64,000 bases of DNA from Favolaschia claudopus. Its lineage: Eukaryota > Basidiomycota > Agaricomycetes > Agaricales > Mycenaceae. Positions 43,404 to 55,839 of this stretch are shown in pieces (position 1 is the first letter of the stretch; each line of letters opens with the position of its first letter). The notes beneath the pieces are model-generated. The model saw only the letters and a program-made list of their open reading frames with translations, searched no databases and was not told where the DNA came from. A program made the position numbers and the translations under genes. The DNA lies in NCBI GenBank assembly GCA_037176885.1, contig JAWWNJ010000228.1, forward strand, positions 62,001-126,000, read 5' to 3'.

Positions 43404-45490
43404 ATTGGGTAGCTATCAACAGCTTTTCTCACCGACAGAAAGCACAAAATGTTAACAGAGGAAGCATTGCATCCTGCTTGCGCCCGGAAACCACCGAAAC
43501 CCTTAACTCTATATCTCTGCTGCATCGTCCAAATGTACCCAAATAATCACAAGCTTGCCGCAAATTTAAAGTTCTTGGGCAAAGAAAACTCTGTGGCTGT
43601 AATTTGAATACAATACTATCAAGGAGCCATTTTTGGGTATTTTACGGCAATTTTGGCAAACTTGCAAGCGCGATATCTCAAGAATGGCTGCACCGTTTTG
43701 CTTCATCCAAGTTCTGAATCTCAATAGTTTGATTAGAGGTACACCCTGGGTGGGACGTGTTTCTGTGAAAAAAATCTCTTGCTGAGTTGGAAAAATCAAT
43801 TTCGGAGTTGGCTGATTGTTTGGCTGTTTTTGCCAAACATCAATTATTTATGATCTTGGTGATGGTCAGTAATTTGTTGCAGGTGCATCTTACACACACC
43901 CAGCACCTGGAATCATACAAAAAGGTGCAAAGACGCCCGAGATCAGTCAAAGAACCAACCGTCCATCTTTTTCTCTACGAGCAGCCCAAATGACTGCATT
44001 GTGGAGGTGTAAACACAAGGGGATACCGATCCGCGAAATCCGTACCGGGGGTCGAAGTTTTTTTTTCAGCGACTTCGGGCGACCCCCCCTCCCTTCCTGC
44101 TGCCGTAATATGCCTTATATGGTAAATTCACGTGGTCCTCCCACCGTTATCTGTATCAAATTTATATACTTATTTACGGACTCAACATCAGCATTTGAAG
44201 CGAAGAACCTGTTATTTTGCACATTTCCACGTAAGTACCTGCACTGTGCAAAATTGATATTTCTCAATGTCAGCAACCTGGACCAAGCAACAGCATACAC
44301 ACTGACAGCCGAAGCTGCCGAGAGGTAGTCTCTCGTAGACAGACGCTACAACAAAAATTATCCTCGTACCTGCGGTTGTTGTAGTCTGTTGAGAAGGTGC
44401 ATCGGCCGATGCGTCGCCCGTCTTATTACATAATCAGAAATTTCTTGGGCTCCTTTTCATAGCTTTAAGCGCGTTTTAAGCAAAAATTTGGCCGCACTGA
44501 CCTTTCTTAATTCAAAATGAACAACCTTGTCAGTCAAATCTAGACAAAATATTCAGGCAACGACGAGATTGAGAACCTGCTGACAAATCCTGTCAAACTC
44601 ACAGGTCGTTCAATTAGGCTCATTGGGGAACGAAAATAGTAAATCCTACTTCATAGACCTGTTAGAATATATCATACAAGGTACTTTCCCAGCCAAAGTT
44701 TGCTCATGGAAGGTGTACAACGGTGAAAGTCGTGGGAATAGATTCAAACTCCGACGATTGGTAATAACACGGGCGACCGTGCAAGCGATCGCGGTCAATA
44801 ACAGACTAGCCGAGAGGCCCGAGCGGCGGTCAAACCCATCTGACGGTGACAATGGTGGCCAGAGTTGGATCTGAAGTACTGAATTGCTGAGATAAGGCTG
44901 TAAAACAACGTACCTAGCATATATCCGCTGCATACAACCCTCAGAACCGAGTTACAAAAATTCATATGAAAGTTTTTTCTCGAGGCCCTTGGGACCTCCC
45001 TCCCCCCCTTCTATATAAGGAAATTTCTTATCTTGGAAGGCCCTTGTGTAAACAGCAAACGAAATGCCTCGCGCGATCAAAAACCGGACTTTCATCAAAC
45101 CCGCTCTACCGCACAGCAAAACCACAAGCACGTTGAAATGGCACAAAGGGCCTATACTCCTGGAGTTGAGCCGGTCTACGCACAAAAAAAGACCGGATTC
45201 GTCATGTTTCTCACTGCCTTTGGCTGCACTTTATGAGACAAAGTTGCTGGTTATCCCGGCAAAACCAATACAAAGGAGCCAGTTTTTCTACATCAGGAAT
45301 ATAGGCCAGCAGTTCTTAGTATTCTTATCAACTTACCGCTCGAAAAAAACGAGCAAAAGGAGCGAATTGACGAGAATTTCCTTATTTAGTAAGTAAATTG
45401 ATTTTACCGCAACTGTATTTGGCTTTGAAATGGCCTAGATCTCTGTAGGAATGCTCAGGAAGTTGCCTGCTAGCCTTTCGGGACTTACGA
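43404..45490. other. No recognised gene
   Basis: No domain recognised in any frame and no repeat partner elsewhere in the window. A short inverted repeat (GCTACAACAA...TTGTTGTAG) lies at about 44345-44392. Confidence 0.3.
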
Positions 45491-46516
45491 ATATTTTTTT
45501 TTCGTGTCACGGTCGGTCTGGACGATTTAAGAATCCCGTTTTTCGTTTCTATGTACATGTGTCACGCGTCACAAGCCGGGAGAATTGGCCGAAATACTAC
45601 AGTATGGTTGCAGACCGAACTAAACGAACGAGCACCACTCAATCAAAACCCGTATATTGTTTCCAAAACGGCTGTACAAGCTGAGTGACAGCGACTGTGG
45701 CGAGATTGCTCGGCTTGTTACGCGTCGAACGACGACGAGGTGCTTTTGACACCGCCGCTGATCCTTTGCACGGCGGGTGTTGCGCTCTTTGAAGTTTTTC
45801 GGGGCTTGATGGTGGTTGATGAGATAAATTGGAGGGTGGTCGGTGTCATCGCTTGGTTTTCCCTCCCTTGCCCTTCGTCTTTGCCTTGAATACGAGCGGC
45901 TAAGGCTGGCCAGACATAAATACGAGTATGTATATTAGAGACTTTGCGCAGAGCCACCGGGAGCCACCCGGTGGCTCTCACGGCATGCGCTGTGGAGCGG
46001 CTACGCGCTATGGTGGCTCATTCGGTGGCTGGAAGAACAACTTGAAATTCATTTTCTTCGGCATTTTTTCATCCCCCTGGATGACCTCGAAGCGCTAGGC
46101 TCCCAAACCCCCAGGAAGCACACCAAGGTTCCACGCCAACCGTCGGTTTTGCAAGAACCGGCCAAAAATGCACCAAATAAAGCGGGAAACTGGTAACCTA
46201 ACCACGACACCTCACTACATTGAGGTATAGTCCCAGAGGTACACTGACTCGGAAAAAATATGGGATCACGTCATCCGTGAGAAAGTTGGCCGTTTCGCGC
46301 GAGACAGCAGAGCTTTGGACAAGGTCTTTGAGGTTCATGAGCATGTCCATAAGGTGTAGTTAATACATATATAAGATCTAGTTTCTGCGTGAAGAACTCG
46401 GCGATGTACAAACGATTTATCGATGACAATCATTAACCTGCATTTTGCCGATTTGGGAAAACAAAGTCAGAATAATACTCTGAAGAGGAAATGGGACAAA
46501 CCAAGCCTACGGAGTG

Positions 46517-47506
46517 TTAATAGTGAGTGTTCCCGCCCTTCGCCTTCAATAATTCCCGCACGCGATTGGGCATACTATCATATAACGTGTCGATGAAAGC
46601 CTGGTCAATGCTTTCCCACTCCTCCTTCAAAGCGAGCCAAAGGTCGTCCTTGTTCTTCGGCAGGGGGTCCCTAGCGCGTACCATGCGCTCCAGGTGATCC
46701 CAAAGGTTCTCTATGATGCTCATATCCGGTGAGTCTCGAAGCCTTCTAGATCAAACCAGCCGTTGGCGTGCTTTGATCGGTGCTTTGGGTCGCCATCCTG
46801 CTGAAAATAGACGGTGTAACGATCCAAATCGTGCTTATCGAGGGTGCGCAGGAGGAACTGGGAGAGAATGTCGACGTAAACGAAGCGATCCATGATACCC
46901 TCGATGCCGTGAAGTTGTCCCACCCCATGTCGGGTGACACAGCCCCAGACCATAACGCTCCCGCCCCCATGCTTGAGTGGTATATCTGGGGTCGTTTGCT
47001 TTCCCTCGCTCCATCCAACACCACTGCCGCCCATCCGAGCCAAAAATATTGAACTTGGACTCGTCTGAAAATATCACGGCTCGCCAGTCCTCCCCTGTCC
47101 AATAACAATGGTGCTCCGCCCAGTCCATTCGCTTTTTCTTGTGTGATGGCTTCAACAGAGGCTTGGATTGACGTACATAGGCACCTAATCCGTGCTCCCG
47201 GAGCCTTGCCTTGATCGTATCGACATGCAAATGCGGAAAAAACCTCCGTTGCAAGTCTGTGACATTCTTGGCTTGGCCCGATGAGAGCATTCGGAGGGCG
47301 GTACGGGTGTCCCTGTCATCCATTTTACGTGGGCGACCAGGCCTGGATGTTTTTGCGTCGAAATGGTGAGTTGGACCGTACCGGTTGTTGATTAGGGAGA
47401 CGGTAGAGGGCGCAACATTCTCTTTTTCAGCTACAGCCCTGTTCGAGAACCCTGCCTCCTTGAGGGCCACTATCGCAGCCTTTTTTGAGGCGGTGGTGTC
47501 AGACAT
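46517..47506 (-). pseudogene. Tc1 transposase, two frame breaks (copy 1)
   Basis: Starts MSDTTASKKAAIVALKEAG (47506): a helix-turn-helix (residues 8-40), a second DNA-binding part with GRPRK (residues 57-61), and the first catalytic Asp in FSDESKFNIFG. The frame then changes in the region of about 46995-47025 to reach HGGGSVMVWGC and the second Asp in YFQQDGDPKH, and changes again near 46735-46745 to reach SPDMSIIENLWDHLE with the final Glu. The second break coincides with a missing stretch that normally reads like WPPQ. Because both breaks are identical in copy 2, they predate the duplication. An unrecognised intron is a less likely explanation. DD34E spacing cannot be measured because of the gap. 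Confidence 0.8.
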
Positions 47507-47531
47507 GATGGTGAGGATGAGTTACGAGTGC

Positions 47532-47715
47532 AGTCGAAGCTGTCATAACCCATAGCTCCCTTAACCCATAATCTCCCTTAACCCATAATCTCCCTTACAG
47601 TAACCCATACATTTTTGGGGGTTTTTGACCGGTTTTTGGCTGGGCTAACCCATAAATTTCATATCCCATAGCTTTTTGGCTCTCCCGAGGGCTATTGGTT
47701 ATGACAGCTTCGACT
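47532..47715. mobile_element. 184-bp nested TIR element in Tc1 leader
   Basis: Inverted ends AGTCGAAGCTGTCATAACC, with internal TAACCCATA words in tandem. The flanks share CACTCGT as an imperfect direct repeat. A 78-bp relative with TACAGTCGAAG/TTCGACTGTA ends lies at 52391-52468. Confidence 0.6.
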
Positions 47716-49349
47716 CAACGAGTGGTTAGAGTTGAGCGAGTTGTTGTGGTGGTTCGGATTGAAAAGTGTGGGGCTTGCCAAATGCGGAAAAAGTATTGGA
47801 TCATGTGTGCGCGATAATCACACCCTCTCATCGTGACGCGTACAGCCTGAGCCTTGATTTTTTTTTTCCTGGACGAGCTATGGGACCCGTGCCTTCGCCA
47901 CGCAAGTTGCTGCTTTCCAGGCCGACGGCGCCGCACTGCCGCTCGCTGCACTCGCCGGGGCGCGTCGCCGCGGGGATTCTCAGGCTTTGACAGAAAAGTC
48001 ACGGGGTGATTTTCCCTTTCTGGGCGCAGTAGGGCGCAGTGCTGTGCCCGTTGTGTTTTAAAGTATAAGATAAGATAAGATAAGGGTAGGTACTCAATAT
48101 GCTATATAACGTCTCCGAAGACTGCTCACTCCCTACACAGTCAAGCCTCAAGATTGAAAAGCCGGTGATCCCATATTTTTCCGAGTCAGTGTACATACTA
48201 GGTACCGAAATCAAATACTTACTATGCATGCAAGATGAGATTCGACGGACTAGTTCCCGAATTGATGGCAGACCTCAAAATCCCATCAAATTCATCGTTT
48301 TTTTTTTTTTTTTTGCATCATTCAAGAACTAGTCTTTCAATTTTACAGCTTTCTCTCAAGTCCAAGTTTAGGGACATCGTAGATGGGACTCTCCTCAGAT
48401 CTGTTGAGCCAGATTTTCTATTTTCTTCTTAGCATACGACGAACGGACTATATCTTCTCGAAAAGGCTAAATCACGTGGGGCAACCGTACTTGGTTGCTC
48501 TCTACCTTATCAATGTCCGAACGGCTCCGAGCACCAAAACCTGACCCGAATGTCTCGAACCGTCGCTTTTGTGGGGTTGCGGACCGAACTTCGTGACAAG
48601 TTTTTTTTTTCGTGTCACGGTCGGTCTGGACGATTTAAGAATCCCGTTTTTCGTTTCTATGTACATGTGTCACGCGTCACAAGCCGGGAGAATTGGCCGA
48701 AATACTACAGTATGGTTGCAGACCGAACTAAACGAACGAGCACCACTCAATCAAAACCCGTATATTGTTTCCAAAACGGCTGTACAAGCTGAGTGACAGC
48801 GACTGTGGCGAGATTGCTCGGCTTGTTACGCGTCGAACGACGACGAGGTGCTTTTGACACCGCCGCTGATCCTTTGCACGGCGGGTGTTGCGCTCTTTGA
48901 AGTTTTTCGGGGCTTGATGGTGGTTGATGAGATAAATTGGAGGGTGGTCGGTGTCATCGCTTGGTTTTCCCTCCCTTGCCCTTCGTCTTTGCCTTGAATA
49001 CGAGCGGCTAAGGCTGGCCAGACATAAATACGAGTATGTATATTAGAGACTTTGCGCAGAGCCACCGGGAGCCACCCGGTGGCTCTCACGGCATGCGCTG
49101 TGGAGCGGCTACGCGCTATGGTGGCTCATTCGGTGGCTGGAAGAACAACTTGAAATTCATTTTCTTCGGCATTTTTTCATCCCCCTGGATGACCTCGAAG
49201 CGCTAGGCTCCCAAACCCCCAGGAAGCACACCAAGGTTCCACGCCAACCGTCGGTTTTGCAAGAACCGGCCAAAAATGCACCAAATAAAGCGGGAAACTG
49301 GTAACCTAACCACGACACCTCACTACATTGAGGTATAGTCCCAGAGGTA

Positions 49350-51282
49350 CACTGACTCGGAAAAAATATGGGATCACGTCATCCGTGAGAAAGTTGGCCG
49401 TTTCGCGCGAGACAGCAGAGCTTTGGACAAGGTCTTTGAGGTTCATGAGCATGTCCATAAGGTGTAGTTAATACATATATAAGATCTAGTTTCTGCGTGA
49501 AGAACTCGGCGATGTACAAACGATTTATCGATGACAATCATTAACCTGCATTTTGCCGATTTGGGAAAACAAAGTCAGAATAATACTCTGAAGAGGAAAT
49601 GGGACAAACCAAGCCTACGGAGTGTTAATAGTGAGTGTTCCCGCCCTTCGCCTTCAATAATTCCCGCACGCGATTGGGCATACTATCATATAACGTGTCG
49701 ATGAAAGCCTGGTCAATGCTTTCCCACTCCTCCTTCAAAGCGAGCCAAAGGTCGTCCTTGTTCTTCGGCAGGGGGTCCCTAGCGCGTACCATGCGCTCCA
49801 GGTGATCCCAAAGGTTCTCTATGATGCTCATATCCGGTGAGTCTCGAAGCCTTCTAGATCAAACCAGCCGTTGGCGTGCTTTGATCGGTGCTTTGGGTCG
49901 CCATCCTGCTGAAAATAGACGGTGTAACGATCCAAATCGTGCTTATCGAGGGTGCGCAGGAGGAACTGGGAGAGAATGTCGACGTAAACGAAGCGATCCA
50001 TGATACCCTCGATGCCGTGAAGTTGTCCCACCCCATGTCGGGTGACACAGCCCCAGACCATAACGCTCCCGCCCCCATGCTTGAGTGGTATATCTGGGGT
50101 CGTTTGCTTTCCCTCGCTCCATCCAACACCACTGCCGCCCATCCGAGCCAAAAATATTGAACTTGGACTCGTCTGAAAATATCACGGCTCGCCAGTCCTC
50201 CCCTGTCCAATAACAATGGTGCTCCGCCCAGTCCATTCGCTTTTTCTTGTGTGATGGCTTCAACAGAGGCTTGGATTGACGTACATAGGCACCTAATCCG
50301 TGCTCCCGGAGCCTTGCCTTGATCGTATCGACATGCAAATGCGGAAAAAACCTCCGTTGCAAGTCTGTGACATTCTTGGCTTGGCCCGATGAGAGCATTC
50401 GGAGGGCGGTACGGGTGTCCCTGTCATCCATTTTACGTGGGCGACCAGGCCTGGATGTTTTTGCGTCGAAATGGTGAGTTGGACCGTACCGGTTGTTGAT
50501 TAGGGAGACGGTAGAGGGCGCAACATTCTCTTTTTCAGCTACAGCCCTGTTCGAGAACCCTGCCTCCTTGAGGGCCACTATCGCAGCCTTTTTTGAGGCG
50601 GTGGTGTCAGACATGATGGTGAGGATGAGTTACGAGTGCAGTCGAAGCTGTCATAACCCATAGCTCCCTTAACCCATAATCTCCCTTACAGTAACCCATA
50701 CATTTTTGGGGGTTTTTGACCGGTTTTTGGCTGGGCTAACCCATAAATTTCATATCCCATAGCTTTTTGGCTCTCCCGAGGGCTATTGGTTATGACAGCT
50801 TCGACTCAACGAGTGGTTAGAGTTGAGCGAGTTGTTGTGGTGGTTCGGATTGAAAAGTGTGGGGCTTGCCAAATGCGGAAAAAGTATTGGATCATGTGTG
50901 CGCGATAATCACACCCTCTCATCGTGACGCGTACAGCCTGAGCCTTGATTTTTTTTTTCCTGGACGAGCTATGGGACCCGTGCCTTCGCCACGCAAGTTG
51001 CTGCTTTCCAGGCCGACGGCGCCGCACTGCCGCTCGCTGCACTCGCCGGGGCGCGTCGCCGCGGGGATTCTCAGGCTTTGACAGAAAAGTCACGGGGTGA
51101 TTTTCCCTTTCTGGGCGCAGTAGGGCGCAGTGCTGTGCCCGTTGTGTTTTAAAGTATAAGATAAGATAAGATAAGGGTAGGTACTCAATATGCTATATAA
51201 CGTCTCCGAAGACTGCTCACTCCCTACACAGTCAAGCCTCAAGATTGAAAAGCCGGTGATCCCATATTTTTCCGAGTCAGTG
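49350..51282 (-). mobile_element. Tc1/mariner element, copy 2
   Basis: Same structure as copy 1 with TA at 49348-49349 and 51283-51284; it lacks the 17-bp repeat in the nested leader element. Confidence 0.85.
49625..50614 (-). pseudogene. Tc1 transposase, two frame breaks (copy 2)
   Basis: Identical in translation to copy 1 over all three open segments (50614-49943, then the frames ending at 49828 and 49625), including both frame breaks. Catalytic motifs FSDESKFN, YFQQDGDPKH and SIIENLWDHL are all readable, but not in one frame. It adds no functional transposase to the locus. Confidence 0.8.
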
Positions 51283-51659
51283 TACATACTAGGTACCGAA
51301 ATCAAATACTTACTATGCATGCAAGATGAGATTCGACGGACTAGTTCCCGAATTGATGGCAGACCTCAAAATCCCATCAAATTCATCGTTTTTTTTTTTT
51401 TTTTTGCATCATTCAAGAACTAGTCTTTCAATTTTACAGCTTTCTCTCAAGTCCAAGTTTAGGGACATCGTAGATGGGACTCTCCTCAGATCTGTTGAGC
51501 CAGATTTTCTATTTTCTTCTTAGCATACGACGAACGGACTATATCTTCTCGAAAAGGCTAAATCACGTGGGGCAACCGTACTTGGTTGCTCTCTACCTTA
51601 TCAATGTCCGAACGGCTCCGAGCACCAAAACCTGACCCGAATGTCTCGAACCGTCGCTT

Positions 51660-52140
51660 TTGTATGGTTGCGGACCGAACTTCGTGACAAGTCGCAGTCC
51701 CAATTTGGTAATTGATACTGTCACGTCAGTTTTCATCGAGACATCCTGGGATTGTGTAAATAGCATTGCAAGAAGGTAATCTACAAACGGACTGGAGCAA
51801 AACTTCGAAAAATTGGGTTTCCGTGTTTTGCACAGCAATTTCGCGCTTTTGATCGCGGATCACTCGGACCGGTGGCTGTGCAGCAGCATCAATGTCGCCT
51901 GGTCATTGCCGATTTCTTGGTTAAGAGATTTCACTTTCACTGTAGGGTCCGGAAGAAGGGGTCCGGGGTTGCAGAGGCAGAATGGCAGAGAAAGACTTGA
52001 TTACCTGCCTCAAATTCGTGTGTAGTACCCACAATTTTGGTTTTTCGCTGTGCAAATTTCGCGTTTTGTAACCCTAAGTTAGGAGTATCTCCGATTCCTC
52101 TGAAATAAAAATTTCACCTACCCTAGTTCGTGCTAAATCT
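51660..52140 (+). repeat. Diverged repeat, partner of 860-1310
   Basis: Shares the ordered landmarks TATGGTTGCGG, GTGACAA, TTTCGCGCTTTTGATC and GGTGGCTGTG with 860-1310. The right border of the tandem duplication (51691) lies inside it. Confidence 0.45.
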
Positions 52141-52390
52141 CGAATCCCGAAGGATTTTGAGCAAAATTACGACGGGTCATGAAGTTTTGGCTGCAACCAT
52201 AGACAACGACCAACCAAACATAAATATCTTGCCCCACGTCAAACACGTGCGCAATCTGATGCCACCCCTAAAATAGAACAGCCCATTTCTGGAACTTTTG
52301 CAAGTGGAGTCGATTTGGGCCCCATCATTTTTTTGGGGGGGCGGCATCAGATCCCGCCGCCACTGTACGCACGACAAGGCACGACACTAC

Positions 52391-52468
52391 AGTCGAAGCT
52401 GTCATAACCCATAGCTCTCCTAACCCATAATCTGCTTTAACCCATACATATTTGAAGGATTTTCGACT
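52391..52468. mobile_element. 78-bp TIR element, CAGTCGAAG ends
   Basis: TACAGTCGAAG at the left and TTTTCGACTGTA at the right enclose TAACCCATA words also seen in the element nested in the Tc1 leader. TA plus CAGTC ends are reminiscent of pogo/Fot-type MITEs. Confidence 0.5.
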
Positions 52469-52469
52469 G

Positions 52470-53090
52470 TAATGACATCCTAATTCGGAATGAGGGTCTG
52501 GGCTTGGTCTGGGCCGCGGAGTAAGGCATGAAGGTCGTGCGTACGAGAATAAGATTAGGAAGTAGCTCCGATATCTAATCCTGCCCTCACGACGGATTGC
52601 GGATAAACGTCCGAGACTAAACTTAGAACCGCGAGGCGATCACCTTCCCTCAACCTTCCCTAAATGAAACGGGTTTTTAGACTTTTCTAGATTGTGGTGG
52701 GGGTCTGGAAAAGAATCCAGCCGAATGTGCTTCCGATAAGGATCCGCAAGGATCCGCACATGAGGGGACTTCCCGAATCAAACTTGGAAGGTGTCCATGA
52801 AATTATTAGCAAAGTCCGAAACATTTTTTCGCGAGATCTACATACACTCTAGTGCTGAGCGGGAGGGCAGTCACCTGTTTTTCTCTCGACAGCAACTCGA
52901 CTACAAACATGTTAAATGGAGCAATTTAAAAATGAACGTGGATCGTTGGAATATGGAGAAAGTCAATTCGGACTTCTCTCTCGGCCGGATCTCCGGACAA
53001 CCAGTATTATACAGCATTCTCTGGCTTTGCCTGCTGCACCCTTCTTGCAACGCTGATGTAGGGAGCTGAAAAAGGATAAAATTAAATCGT
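52470..53090. other. No recognised feature
   Basis: No domain or repeat recognised. Confidence 0.3.
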
Positions 53091-53094
53091 AACT

Positions 53095-53131
<37 letters not shown>
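53095..53131 (+). repeat. 37-base poly-G run
   Basis: An uninterrupted run of 37 G residues. Such runs can form quadruplexes and are also a common sequencing or gap artefact. Confidence 0.9.
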
Positions 53132-53132
<1 letters not shown>

Positions 53133-53136
53133 ACCT

Positions 53137-53312
53137 GTTTTGTCAAAGTAGGAGCTAATTGTCCTGAGCCTTGGAACGGCCTTAGAGCCCTGATACTCAT
53201 ATTCTTGTCCCAAGTTTTTCTCTGCTCTCTGCAGTGTAGCCATCCATTGCCTTTGCGTCTCCTCGCACATTCTTTCGTGATATTTCCTTACATCGGGACT
53301 CTGATTAGACAT
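53137..53312 (-). CDS. Short unrecognised frame ending at the poly-G run
   Basis: MSNQSPDVRKYHERMCEETQ opens a protein-like frame (hydrophilic, no stops, about 58 codons) that runs into the poly-C codons of the minus strand. It could be the first exon of a gene whose remainder is lost at the homopolymer, or a chance frame. No homologue recognised. Confidence 0.25.
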
Positions 53313-55270
53313 TGAAAAACTACATCATAAGCCGCATAACTGGAGACAGAGACGTGGCTCACATTCGATCACAACAATCTGTGGCCAGAAGAAAGCGGGC
53401 TTGAGTACTTCCAGTGAATATGCACTCGTATTATATGATAATTATAAGGCTAGCATGTGAGTATGGATGCAATATGTAACTTGGGCACGGCACTTCGAAC
53501 GCGGTGATGATTCCACCAGGGATTCTCAGTAATCTTTCCCCACTGTCTGCCAACGGCGTCAAGAAGTACATACTGTGCACGAAATCGGGCAACTTGGTGT
53601 GACCCGCTTTCGAAAGGTTCCCTTCAAGCTTCAAGGCCTGAGTGGAGTTCCGTGCTCTTGACCTTTAGCCACGCAAGCGCATATAGACGCCATACCCGGT
53701 CAAGATATAGGGAGGCTCAGAGTTAGGCTGCACCCGCTGCAATGATGTGTCCCCAGTCGACTCCATTTCACAATGGCCCGCAACAATCTTGAATACCTTC
53801 GCGTTAACGCAGTCGATAGTGATGAACTTCCAGGCGAGAGATTGTCAAGATCCTCACTAACGTTTGCGCCGGCGGGACCCTTGCTGAGTTCGCCGATGAC
53901 TATTTCAACGGCGCCGAGGACCTTTCAGTAGCGGCTTCAGGCAGGATGAGACTCGGAGCCCTGAAAATGATCTAGCTTCGACAGTGTCTAGGAAACGTAG
54001 CGGGAAGTGGACGGGAGGACATTATCGAGGACGGTGGAGACTGAGCGGAAGTCATCGGGCGGTCGCTATCGGTGCCGTGAGCGGTGACGGAGTGGTCCGG
54101 GTGGTCGGATTGGCGGAAGGCTGGTGGCCGTTGGCGATGTTACTTAAGCACAAGGCTGGATTATAGGGATCTCGACAAGTCGCGCACCTTCGTCTTCACC
54201 TTTCCCTGGCAATGCTTCCATCCAACCACAATACCACTCATGCGCTCCTGCTTCAGATCTGAATCTATCGCACGAACGGCAGGGTGCCCAAGGGGAATTG
54301 CGCCGACATTAGAGAAGTGCATATGAGTGGCGGAGACTTGGCTTTGTGGAGAAGATAGGAGTCGGTGGGCTTGTAACCCGTCGATGGTCTTGGGAGTGAG
54401 TACCTGTAGAGCCGAGTTTGCGATACACAAAAGTCAAAATTGCGGCCCAAAGGCTAAGACCGGTCTCAGCATAGTCCGTTGGGTAATTCGAAATCATTGT
54501 TTGGGCCAAGTTAGGGAAATCATTTGGCTCCAAATTGCTTGAACTTCTACATGCCACCTGTCAGCGAAGATATGGTGGACAAGATTGGCGTTGACAAACA
54601 GCAAGAAGCCCACAAGGATTGGTTCCTGGGATTCCCCATAGCCTTTCCTCTATGATCGCTGGCACTGACAGGCTGATCTGATGCCATTCAAAGTACTTAC
54701 ATATGTACAGTTCGCGTCATCACAACGTCATCACTTCCTTGCAACTGCTGCCATCTAGACCTTGGGACCAAGATTTTAGCCACGAAACCCTTGACTGGAA
54801 AAGAATCCGAATGGCACAATAACCAGTACTTGACCAGTACCTTGAGGTTTGGAAGCTTTTGCATCAACGCAACGACCGCGGAAATTGCTTCGGGGTCAAT
54901 TCGAGCTGGTCCGGGTTGTCCAGAATGTGGTCCCGTACCTCCCTGTGCAGACGCGGATGAGAAGGCGAGACGCGAGTGGAGAGTGCATTGGTCTTACTCG
55001 GACCTGCTCGGACGACGCGGAGACAGGGAAGACTTTGCCGCAGAAGGCTGCCACAGTGTCCGGTCGCTGTCGGACTCGACGAGATAAAGATTATCTTGAG
55101 ATAATCAAGCTGCTTATGCATTTCCAACTGATCGCTGTTGATCCCAGTCGTCACGCATCCCAGACCAGCGTTACTGGTCTGGGAGGCTTCTCTGAGCTTC
55201 TCTTCCTCCGACATTAAGCATACATCACACCGCGGGAGCGCGCAAAAAAGGCTCCCCACAGTTAGATTTT
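53313..55270. other. Unrecognised, possibly degenerate coding on minus strand
   Basis: Short minus-strand stretches look protein-like (54861-54950 LHREVRDHILDNPDQLELTP; 54400-54640 in several frames) but do not join into a gene I recognise. Frame changes and stops suggest decayed coding DNA. Confidence 0.3.
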
Positions 55271-55281
55271 AATTTAAGATA

Positions 55282-55837
55282 CAGTCGCAAACCCCGAAGC
55301 GAAACGTTTAGCTTTTGCGCTTGATTGTGGGTGGACTAGGAAGCGGAAATGGGTGGCGTTTGTTGTAGACTTATAGTTTACTCTCCTGGCTACCACTTAC
55401 AATCAAGGATCGAGTGAATCGACTATGTTTTCATTGAGAACGAGGGCAATGTATGGGGCGAGTCAAATATCGCCAAATAACGTGATAGCGAAACACTTCA
55501 AAACACAACAAATTGAGCCATTCTTGCGCAAATCGACCAGTTTGTTCATGAAATCTGCCTCAAAGTGACTTTCTATATTACTACTGTATGTCACCGGCCA
55601 CAATTCCAGAGCAAAAAATAATATTTTGCATTGGTGCATCTGCCGGCGTAAACAAAGCCGAAACAAACAAGGCCATTGCCGGCGGCGAGAGGACTTTTGA
55701 CCCAATTTCTTTTGTAGTTGGGTGCTCCGATAGTGGGGTGCCTGCATGCAAAGATTTGGCCCCGGGGGAAAGCGTTAACCCTGTATTCGGCGAGTGTTTC
55801 GCTTCCTAGTGCCGTTTCGCTTCGGGGTTTGCGACTG
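55282..55837. mobile_element. 556-bp MITE, CAGTCGCAAACCCC ends
   Basis: Perfect 24-bp inverted repeats (CAGTCGCAAACCCCGAAGCG...) with TA on both sides (55280-55281, 55838-55839), as in pogo/Fot or Tc1-type MITEs. No coding capacity. Confidence 0.8.
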
Positions 55838-55839
55838 TA

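Larger units (their letters stand above)
46242..48191 (-). mobile_element. Tc1/mariner element, copy 1
   Basis: Inverted ends CACTGACTCGGAAAAA...ATATGGGATCAC, about 27 bp with one small gap, TA on both sides (46240-46241, 48192-48193). The transposase runs on the minus strand and is broken. A small element is nested in its 5' leader. Confidence 0.85.
45494..48600 (+). repeat. Tandem duplication, unit 1
   Basis: The whole stretch from a T run at 45494-45502 to GTGACAAG at 48600 recurs directly after it at 48601-51691. The units differ by a 17-bp indel (one extra ACCCATAATCTCCCTTA in unit 1), the T-run length and two bases near the right end (GTGGGGTTGC against GTATGGTTGC). Unit 1 holds the Tc1 element at 46242-48191. 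Confidence 0.9.
48601..51691 (+). repeat. Tandem duplication, unit 2
   Basis: Second copy of the 3.1-kb unit (3091 bp against 3108). It ends inside the diverged repeat that continues to about 52140, so the original single copy probably lay next to that repeat. Confidence 0.9.

Noticed and set aside
45718..45981. An 87-codon frame conserved in both tandem units
   Set aside because: Its conservation is explained by the recent duplication of the whole unit and it has no recognisable domain.
54849..55217. A 122-codon plus-strand frame
   Set aside because: No recognisable domain; the opposite strand reads more like decayed protein, so no gene is called.
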